From contig CP070766.1 of NCBI GenBank assembly GCA_020345705.1, forward strand, positions 2,587,205 to 2,592,422: a DNA stretch of 5,218 nucleotides, written 5' to 3'. Of the stretch, positions 1 through 4,644 are shown in pieces (within the stretch, counting starts at the first letter, position 1; each line of letters begins with the position of its first letter). The position numbers and the translations under genes were made by a program. This DNA comes from Candidatus Zixiibacteriota bacterium (GTDB lineage Bacteria; Zixibacteria; MSB-5A5; GN15; PGXB01). The notes below the pieces were generated by a model that did no database searches, had not been told where the DNA came from, and saw nothing but the letters and a program-made list of their open reading frames with translations.

Positions 1-468
1 AAAACCCTTCATGCGCAGCGCCGCGTAAATCAACGAGAGAGCCCTGCTTCTCGGCAATTTCTTGGGCGCGTATATTGTCACCTTTATCTTTTCAGCCTCT
101 TCGGCGGGGATTATCGACTTGCCGGTCCAGTCCGCAAGCTTCTTGACGATGTCCTTCATTGCCACGGCCTTGAGGTTCAGAGACTCCATCGGATCGTTAG
201 GATCTTCCGGCTTCTTCTCGTCACCTTTGGCAACCACCTCGCCGGGTTTGTTGGGATCCTTTGGCTTTTCCGGCCCCTTGGCTACGACGGGCTTGTTCGG
301 GTCGGCCGGTTTTTTCACCTCACCGGGTTTGTTCGGATCGGCTGCCACTTTTGTGTCGCTCGTGGCATCTGATTGCTGCGGCACCTCCGGATGGAATCCA
401 ACCCACCAGATAATAAGGACCGCCGCCAGTCCGACTACGATCGATATTATTGATTTTGACCTGTCCAT
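1..468 (-). CDS. gspD: GspD/PilQ-like secretin, N-terminal part (3' end beyond window)
   Basis: The first 156 residues of a protein that runs off the left edge. Secretins form the outer-membrane channel of type II secretion and type IV pilus machines. A hydrophobic segment at about residues 6-25 should be a signal peptide or anchor; there is no lipobox Cys. Residues 44-93 form a Pro/Lys/Asn-rich linker with DPNKP at 44-48, 56-60 and 71-75 and DPNDP at 89-93. From about residue 94 the sequence matches a secretin N0 domain: an SLNLKAVAMKDIVKKLAD strand-helix, then TGKSII, a KVTIYAP strand, and a helix ending in ALRMKGF. N0 is the domain that contacts GspC/PilP. In most secretins it follows the signal peptide closely, so the roughly 50-residue linker is odd. 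The ATG at 468 has GAGGTGA five bases upstream. The gene follows the Hint-protein gene by 99 bases. Seen: frame and motifs. Inferred: the channel domain, which lies outside the window. Another protein with an N0/STN-like domain is the main alternative. Confidence 0.82.
   Translation of the reverse strand, partial: MDRSKSIISIVVGLAAVLIIWWVGFHPEVPQQSDATSDTKVAADPNKPGEVKKPADPNKPVVAKGPEKPKDPNKPGEVVAKGDEKKPEDPNDPMESLNLKAVAMKDIVKKLADWTGKSIIPAEEAEKIKVTIYAPKKLPRSRALSLIYAALRMKGF
190..339 (-). repeat. DPNKP-type Pro/Lys linker repeats in the secretin N-terminus
   Basis: This codes for residues 44-93 of the secretin-like protein. Four DPN(K/D)P units are spaced 12, 15 and 18 residues apart, separated by Gly-Glu-Val-Lys and Val-Ala-Lys-Gly stretches. 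It is probably a disordered spacer between the membrane segment and the N0 domain. Such DPNKP linkers are common in Phycisphaerae-type envelope proteins as far as I recall, which supports the taxonomic guess. Confidence 0.8.
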
Positions 469-567
469 TTTATTCACCTCATTGTAAATCCGATTACCAT
501 ATTTATTATTTGCCTCCTGGTCGGCGCTCTGTTTGACGGAAGATCACACAAACGTCGAAACGCAGTA
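469..567 (-). other. 99-base gap between Hint gene and secretin gene
   Basis: This is the longest gap in the window. It holds the secretin ribosome binding site and, further upstream, AGGAGG at 513-518 followed 12 bases later by ATG at 500. That ATG opens an eight-codon frame (MVIGFTMR) that stops at 474-476, just before the secretin start. Two weak stems are present (CGT-TTCG-ACG and GTTTG/CAAAC), neither followed by a T tract, so no terminator is called. No clear promoter is visible. Confidence 0.5.
474..480 (-). promoter_or_regulatory. Ribosome binding site of the secretin gene
   Basis: GAGGTGA lies five bases before the ATG at 468. It is the same core and near-identical spacing as the site before the Hint gene (1592-1598). 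It supports ATG 468 as the start over an in-frame GTG at 477, which lies inside the site itself. Confidence 0.7.
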
Positions 568-1587
568 TTAATAATCGCGCACGATAACAACATCTTTTCC
601 AACAAAGTACCTGTCCGAGTTTTTGACTTTCAGATTGTAGACTTTGCCCGTATAGGGTACGGCTCTTTTTGTGACGCTCATGATAGCGACAGTCCCGGCC
701 AGTGTTTTCAGTCTCTGGCCAGCGGTAAGGTTCTGTACCGCGATCCATTTCCCGGATTCGAGCATGAAACAGTGGGCGCCGACAACTCCGATTGTGTTGC
801 CGCTCTCGAGCACAATGTCACGACGTTCGAACGTTCCTTCGTGCTCCTGAAGTTGCGCTACAGAGAATGCACTGCATGAATTCATGCCGATTGTCCGGCC
901 TGCGGTGACTTTTGCGATTTGTACCAGTTTTCCGTCCACCCAGACGGGAGTCTGTGGAACGAAGCATGCTCTGCCTTTTGGCGGAGCCGTTCCGCCACCG
1001 CCGCCACTACCCCCGTCCCCGCGGCGTCTGCCGCCGCGTCCTGCTCCGGGGGTGATGCCATATTTCTCCAGTATCTCGTTTCTGGCCTGACGCATTTCCT
1101 CTTCAGACAGCTCTCCGGCTCTGGTTCCCAGTTCTTCCATTTCTGCGCGAAGATTCTCCCTGTCCTCTTCGGAAAGTTGTGCGAATGCGCCACCGCCTCC
1201 GCGTCTGCCGCCTCTCTCGCGCATCCGAGCCATAAATTCCTGTCTCTCCTCCTCGGACATGTTCTGGAATCGCTCCCGCATTCCCTCGCCCATCATTCTT
1301 CTTCCTCCGGGGCGCTGAGGTTGGGCGGTAACCTCCTCGTCCGGTTCGGCGGGCGGTTCCTCCGTCCTTTCTTGCGACGACTCGGAAGTGGGGCTCGCAT
1401 CTGCGGCGACCTTGTCCTTATCGGATTCGGACTTGTCGTCCGGTTTATCGGTTTCAGGGGAAGCCGCTGCTTCCGTCTCGACTCCTGCGAAACGTATCTT
1501 TTTGATGCCAAGGCCGACTACGTACGATGCCAGAAGCACCGCAATACACATCGATATGAATAATCTCGATATTCTTGGTTCTTTCAT
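568..1587 (-). CDS. Membrane-anchored protein with charged repeats and C-terminal Hint (hedgehog/intein-like) domain
   Basis: A 339-residue protein of unknown role. Domains in order: a transmembrane segment at about 8-27, probably an N-in signal anchor; an acidic Ser/Glu/Asp/Pro-rich linker at 37-90; three charged helical repeats at about 105-176 built on (N)MSEEER-type units; a Gly/Arg-rich linker at 181-205; and a Hint-like domain at 208-339. The Hint call rests on the opening ACFVPQTPVWVDGKLVQI (Cys208 as nucleophile candidate), a block-B-like IGVVGAHCFML (His272), WIAVQNLTAGQRL, and the closing VYNLKVKNSDRYFVGKDVVIV. The chain ends RDY instead of the His-Asn of splicing inteins, and the block-B Thr is Val269. 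Known for the fold: the first Cys can form a thioester that breaks the upstream bond. Inferred: possible cleavage at Ala207-Cys208. The start is fixed by an in-frame TGA nine bases upstream and a good ribosome binding site. It sits 24 bases after the PilP/GspC-like gene and just before the secretin gene. The Hint fold is fairly secure; activity and function are not. Confidence 0.8.
   Translation of the reverse strand: MKEPRISRLFISMCIAVLLASYVVGLGIKKIRFAGVETEAAASPETDKPDDKSESDKDKVAADASPTSESSQERTEEPPAEPDEEVTAQPQRPGGRRMMGEGMRERFQNMSEEERQEFMARMRERGGRRGGGGAFAQLSEEDRENLRAEMEELGTRAGELSEEEMRQARNEILEKYGITPGAGRGGRRRGDGGSGGGGGTAPPKGRACFVPQTPVWVDGKLVQIAKVTAGRTIGMNSCSAFSVAQLQEHEGTFERRDIVLESGNTIGVVGAHCFMLESGKWIAVQNLTAGQRLKTLAGTVAIMSVTKRAVPYTGKVYNLKVKNSDRYFVGKDVVIVRDY
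571..966 (-). other. Hint-domain coding segment
   Basis: This codes for residues 208-339, from the candidate nucleophile Cys208 (codon 964-966) to the C-terminal Tyr. At about 132 residues it fits a minimal Hint fold, with no room for a homing endonuclease. Nothing follows the domain, so there is no C-terminal extein. Confidence 0.75.
1060..1275 (-). repeat. SEEER-type charged helical repeats in the Hint protein
   Basis: Residues 105-176 hold three related units, with conserved Ser at 111, 139 and 161 (spacings 28 and 22). Unit one is ERFQNMSEEERQEFMARMRER. The second and third are AQLSEEDRENLRAEMEEL and GELSEEEMRQARNEILEKY. They resemble the repeats ending the upstream PilP/GspC-like protein (1681-1809). 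The pattern suggests short amphipathic charged helices. Confidence 0.8.
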
Positions 1588-1591
1588 TTTG

Positions 1592-1598
1592 TCACCTC
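1592..1598 (-). promoter_or_regulatory. Ribosome binding site of the Hint gene
   Basis: GAGGTGA ends four bases before the ATG at 1587. A TGA in the same reading frame overlaps this site, so no upstream start is possible. Confidence 0.7.
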
Positions 1599-1611
1599 AC
1601 ATCAATCCTTG

Positions 1612-2403
1612 TTATCGTCTTCCGCCGCGCCCGCCGCCGGGTCCGCCGCGTCCACCCCCAGGACCTCGGCCGCCGCCAAATCTTTCACGCATCTCTTCCC
1701 TCATTTTCTCCCGTTCTTCGGGGGACGCATTCATGTATCTTTCTCTTCTTTCCATCATTTCACTTCTGAGTCTGTCCCTGTCGGCCTCAGACATGTTCCG
1801 CATCCTCTCCATAAATCCCCCCCCGCCCCCGGGCATATGCGGCGGTCCGCCGCCTCCGGGTCGAGGTGCGGGGCCTTCAGTGACAACCATCCCGGGCTGA
1901 CCCCCGCCACCGGGCCGACGACTTGCTGTCGGCCTGCCGGGCCTTGACGGTCCGCTCGGGCCTGATGAAGCGCCGCCGTCAATGGGATTGAACACCGTCT
2001 TCTTGCCGTCCCACTCGATGGTTACGGCTGTGGGCTCGACCGACAGAATCTTGGCGTCTGCGACCTTTGCACCAGCCTTGTACCATTTGCCGTTTATAAA
2101 TGCCTCGTCACCGATTACCCCCATCACCATTCTTACAGGATTTTGTCTCGGCGGGGGCGGCGAGAACAGATTTTTCTTCTTCAGGGCGTCGGCTTCTTTC
2201 TTGAATTTATCCAATTGGGCCGTAACGTTCTTGTCGTCCGGTTTGCTGCGATTGATGGCCTCTTCGACGGCGCTGCGGGCGTTGGCCGTAGTCATGAAGA
2301 ATCCCCTCACTTTGACGACAATCAGAATTACCGAGAGTACAGCAATCGCAAGCATAACGGTTGCGGCCAGTTCTTTTTTTTCTTTAAGGTAACCAAGCTT
2401 CAT
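1612..2403 (-). CDS. PilP/GspC-like inner-membrane bridge protein with unusual repeat tail
   Basis: A 263-residue protein. In type II systems GspC, and in type IV pili PilP, link the inner-membrane platform to the secretin N0 domain. Domains in order: short cytoplasmic N-terminus; transmembrane helix at about 12-31; charged helical spacer at 40-76; a domain at 78-141 with the pattern of the GspC homology region/PilP fold (NLFSPPPP, then PVRMVMGVIGDEAFINGKWYKAGAKV, then ILSVEPTAVTIEWDG); a Gly/Pro-rich linker at 143-197; two 22-residue-period charged repeats at 199-241; and a Gly/Arg-rich tail at 243-263. The usual GspC C-terminus (PDZ or coiled coil) is absent and the repeat tail takes its place. 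AAGGAG nine bases before ATG 2403 supports the start. It follows the PilO-like gene by 13 bases. Seen: membrane helix, domain pattern, repeats. Inferred: partnership with the secretin. Sequence alone cannot say whether GspC or PilP is the better name. Confidence 0.78.
   Translation of the reverse strand: MKLGYLKEKKELAATVMLAIAVLSVILIVVKVRGFFMTTANARSAVEEAINRSKPDDKNVTAQLDKFKKEADALKKKNLFSPPPPRQNPVRMVMGVIGDEAFINGKWYKAGAKVADAKILSVEPTAVTIEWDGKKTVFNPIDGGASSGPSGPSRPGRPTASRRPGGGGQPGMVVTEGPAPRPGGGGPPHMPGGGGGFMERMRNMSEADRDRLRSEMMERRERYMNASPEEREKMREEMRERFGGGRGPGGGRGGPGGGRGGRR
1681..1809 (-). repeat. Two 22-residue charged repeats in the PilP/GspC-like protein
   Basis: Residues 199-219 read ERMRNMSEADRDRLRSEMMER and residues 221-241 read ERYMNASPEEREKMREEMRER. 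The conserved Ser residues (205 and 227) are 22 apart. The units align without gaps with residues 105-125 of the following Hint protein, which suggests duplication or a shared binding function. Confidence 0.85.
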
Positions 2404-2412
2404 AGTCTACCT

Positions 2413-2418
2413 CTCCTT
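2413..2418 (-). promoter_or_regulatory. Ribosome binding site of the PilP/GspC-like gene
   Basis: AAGGAG lies nine bases before ATG 2403 and overlaps the TAA stop of the PilO-like gene (2417-2419), which suggests translational coupling of the two genes. Confidence 0.7.
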
Positions 2419-2938
2419 ACCGGATTTTGGTAAATGTCGATACTGTTATGTTAAGCTCCACTTCCGAGCGTTTCTTGGGATCGAGTTTCATTCTGAACTC
2501 TTCGACACCGACCAGGTACGGGTTTTCGTTCAGTTTCGCAAGCAGATCGAGCGCCTGTGAAAACTTGCACTTGGCGGTGCATGAAAGATGCAGCGATTTA
2601 TAACCTGATAGCGGTGATCTTCTGTTGGGTATGATCTGCAAAGGATCGTTCTTTATCCCGGCCTTTTTCAACTCATTGTTGAACTCATCCCGGAACAGAA
2701 ACTGCTGCTCTCTTTCTTCAACTGGCATCTTGAAAGTGGGCACGACCGCCATCAAACCCTTACGCTTGGTCTCACTAATGTCGATGTCTTTCAGTTTGGC
2801 CTTCAACACCTTGACCTCGGTCCTGGCCTTGTCCCAGTGTTCGTACCATTTCGAGCCGATGAGGAACAGCACTATCGCCGCTGCGGAGATCGCACCAAGT
2901 TTTAGTGCCCGTATATCTTTTTCGTTCAGTTTGATCAT
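2417..2938 (-). CDS. pilO: PilO/GspM-like assembly-platform protein
   Basis: A 173-residue bitopic inner-membrane protein of the PilO/GspM type. Such proteins pair with PilN/GspL through coiled coils and ferredoxin-like periplasmic domains to form the platform below the secretin. Seen: a short charged N-terminus, a transmembrane helix at about 13-28, a charged helix at 33-55 likely to form a coiled coil, and a C-terminal region at about 78-172 with the PilO pattern: FRDEFNNELKKAGI, then SLHLSCTAKCKFSQALDLLAKLNENPYLVGVEEFRM, then a strand ELNITVSTFTK. Cys120 and Cys124 are close enough to interact, but this is not a known family motif. The length fits the family. The start lies two bases after the stop of the PilM-PilN fusion gene, with only a weak GGCGGAA upstream, so translation is probably coupled to it. 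PilO versus GspM cannot be settled from sequence alone; the pilMNOP-like order favours PilO. Confidence 0.8.
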   Translation of the reverse strand: MIKLNEKDIRALKLGAISAAAIVLFLIGSKWYEHWDKARTEVKVLKAKLKDIDISETKRKGLMAVVPTFKMPVEEREQQFLFRDEFNNELKKAGIKNDPLQIIPNRRSPLSGYKSLHLSCTAKCKFSQALDLLAKLNENPYLVGVEEFRMKLDPKKRSEVELNITVSTFTKIR

Positions 2939-2940
2939 AA

Positions 2941-4575
2941 CTATTCCGCCTTTGAGCCCTGTGCTCTGGTCAGCTTCTTCGTAAAATTCTTATAGTGAAA
3001 TGTCATCGTAAACGTGATTCCGCCTTTGCCCTTGGGGCCTCCTCCGGTTGGCGGGCGTCCGGGCGGGCCGCCGGGCCTGCCACCGGGTCCACCGGATGAT
3101 CCGCCGCCCTTGGACGTTACCTTACCGGTGCTCGTTCTTTTCACCTCTGTTATATCCTTATGCTTTTCGAGGTTCTCCTGAAACTTGTACAACTGGTCGT
3201 TACTTTTTACCTGACCTGTGATGTTGACTTTCTGATCTTTCTTGAAATATACACTGTTCAGCAGGACATCCTGTTGGCGTATGTCTTTGTTCTTATCGAG
3301 TTGGGCGCATTCGTTGATCACCTTCAGCAGGGCAAGCATGTCCGGCCTTTCCCTGGCAACCATCTTGATCAATCTCTGCCTCTGCACGAGCGCATCGAGA
3401 TCCGTCTTTGCCTCCGAGGTCGAGGCTTCCACGCGCTCCATGATTGACTTGGGGCTCTTCAGATCAATCGCGTAAGAGACGATGGCCAGAGTCAAAAGCA
3501 TCACACATGCGATTGCGGCGGCCACTTTGGGTGATAAGAGCCAATGCTTCTTCCGTTCCTTCCCTACCCGATTGTAAACGTTTTCGAAGATGTTGAGTTC
3601 ATCGGCCTTCTCGTCGAGGGCTATCAATCCGAGGCCTATGGCGGCGCGATAGTCGTATATCCGCTCAATGCCGGATTTGTCCTCTGCTGTTAGCGTTCGA
3701 ATGTTGGGCAGGACGATGCGAGCGTTCAGACCAGCCGATCGCAAAGAAGAGACCAGATTTGAGTATACAGTGCTGTCGTCCGACAGTACAAAAACCGGTA
3801 TCTGTGACGGATCTGCAAAGCCAAATAGATCCATCACGCTCCTCATATCCTGGGTGAATCTTTCAGTAGCTTCGGTTTGTGCTTCAGGGTTCTCCGCAGA
3901 GAGGTTTTCCGTCGTTTCCACCTGCCCGGAAAAATCATTCAATCCGAAGTCTAATATCACGGCGTTGCTCAGTCGTCCGTTCTGGGTCAGGCAAACCTGC
4001 GTGCTCCGTGCCCCGACACTGACGACGACGGCCTCTTTTTCATGCTCGCAGAACACGGTTCCCCATGCCCTGATTATCCCCTCGCAATCCAGGAGTATCT
4101 TTGTCGGATTCAGAGACATCACGTCCCTGACGAATCCCTGCAACAGCTCTTTTCTAGCCACTACCATGGTGACGCCAACCTGGCCGTTCTGCACAGGATC
4201 GGCCCGCCATGCCAGCTCGGTCTGCTCGGCCGGCAGCGGAAGCCGGGTTTCAGCCTGCAATCTCACAATCGATTCGATCTCATGCTCTCCAGCCGGCGGC
4301 ACACTGGCCCGGTGAAAGACCGTTCCCGCCGAGCTGAAGCCGACCACAATCATTCTGCCGCTGTCGGTGCCTCCGTCCGCGGCCGGCTTGACGGAAAGCC
4401 CGCACTCGGCAGCGAAGGATTGCCATTCGGTCTCTGTGCTCTCAGTGCTCCTGGCCCAGAGAATTTCCGTAGCGCCGGTTTGCCGTCGCAGTTCGACGCC
4501 CTTCAAGATGCCGTCCTCCCTTACTATAGCTACCACGGACTGCTGTGTCCCAACGTTTATATCACTGTCATTCAT
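2941..4575 (-). CDS. pilM: PilM-PilN fusion (GspL-type) assembly-platform protein
   Basis: A 544-residue protein joining a cytoplasmic actin-like PilM/GspL domain to a membrane-anchored PilN-type domain. Such proteins connect the motor ATPase to the inner-membrane platform. The actin-like part spans about 1-335: an opening strand VVAIVREDGILKGVELRR; a HEIESIVRLQAETRLPLPAEQTELAWRA segment typical of PilM/GspL; VVVSVGARSTQVCLTQNGRLSNAVILDFGL as the second-subdomain strand pair; and a closing YRAAIGLGLIALDEKADELNIF. A KERKKH basic stop precedes the transmembrane helix (about 350-370). A periplasmic helix at 374-425 and a PilN-like fold (VLLNSVYFKKDQKVNITGQVKS, helix, ITEVKR) follow, closed by the strand GITFTMTFHYKNF. 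A Gly/Pro-rich insert at 490-519 lies before that last strand. The start is firm: an in-frame TGA lies 12 bases upstream and no other start falls between; the ribosome binding site is poor. The gene follows gspK by 69 bases and precedes the PilO-like gene by two. GspL is an equally fair name. Confidence 0.82.
   Translation of the reverse strand: MNDSDINVGTQQSVVAIVREDGILKGVELRRQTGATEILWARSTESTETEWQSFAAECGLSVKPAADGGTDSGRMIVVGFSSAGTVFHRASVPPAGEHEIESIVRLQAETRLPLPAEQTELAWRADPVQNGQVGVTMVVARKELLQGFVRDVMSLNPTKILLDCEGIIRAWGTVFCEHEKEAVVVSVGARSTQVCLTQNGRLSNAVILDFGLNDFSGQVETTENLSAENPEAQTEATERFTQDMRSVMDLFGFADPSQIPVFVLSDDSTVYSNLVSSLRSAGLNARIVLPNIRTLTAEDKSGIERIYDYRAAIGLGLIALDEKADELNIFENVYNRVGKERKKHWLLSPKVAAAIACVMLLTLAIVSYAIDLKSPKSIMERVEASTSEAKTDLDALVQRQRLIKMVARERPDMLALLKVINECAQLDKNKDIRQQDVLLNSVYFKKDQKVNITGQVKSNDQLYKFQENLEKHKDITEVKRTSTGKVTSKGGGSSGGPGGRPGGPPGRPPTGGGPKGKGGITFTMTFHYKNFTKKLTRAQGSKAE
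3019..3108 (-). repeat. Gly/Pro-rich insert in the PilN-like domain
   Basis: Residues 490-519 of the PilM-PilN fusion are almost wholly Gly, Pro, Ser and Arg/Lys. The insert separates a helix/strand pair from the apparent last strand of the PilN-like fold, so it looks like a loop expansion and not a terminal tail. Confidence 0.75.
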
Positions 4576-4644
4576 ATCGTCCCAATCTCACTCCACAGGT
4601 CCTGTAAATTTAAGTCTGCAATTTTAGAGCCGGTTGTTCGTCGG
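4576..4644 (-). other. 69-base gap between gspK and the PilM-PilN gene
   Basis: AT-richer than its surroundings. It carries GGAG at 4591-4594, but that lies 15 bases from ATG 4575, too far for a normal ribosome binding site. No strong stem with T tract and no clear promoter pair is visible, so transcription probably reads through from gspK. Confidence 0.4.

Noticed and set aside
62..487. A 141-codon plus-strand open frame.
   Set aside because: It lies opposite the secretin N-terminus, which has a proper start, ribosome binding site and N0 motif. The plus-strand product is low-complexity Ser/Gly/Phe, mirroring the DPNKP linker.
520..567. Hairpin-like stems after the Hint gene stop, considered as a terminator.
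   Set aside because: Stems are only three and five base pairs and no T tract follows, so read-through into the secretin gene is more likely.
571..966. A full splicing intein inserted in a host protein.
   Set aside because: The Hint domain is at the very C-terminus, with no C-extein, no terminal His-Asn and no endonuclease region.
506..1193. Minus-strand alternative frames at 506-748 and 882-1193.
   Set aside because: They overlap the Hint gene in another frame, are rich in Arg/Cys/His without domain pattern, and lack good ribosome binding sites.
1060..1320. A CRISPR or DNA-level direct-repeat array suggested by the repeated Gly/Arg/Glu codons.
   Set aside because: The repetition is at protein level with diverged codons. 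There are no identical DNA repeats with regular spacers.
919..1563. A 214-codon plus-strand open frame.
   Set aside because: It is antisense to the Hint protein gene and has Ser/Leu/Arg-rich low complexity with no recognisable domain. It results from the GC-rich repeats on the other strand.
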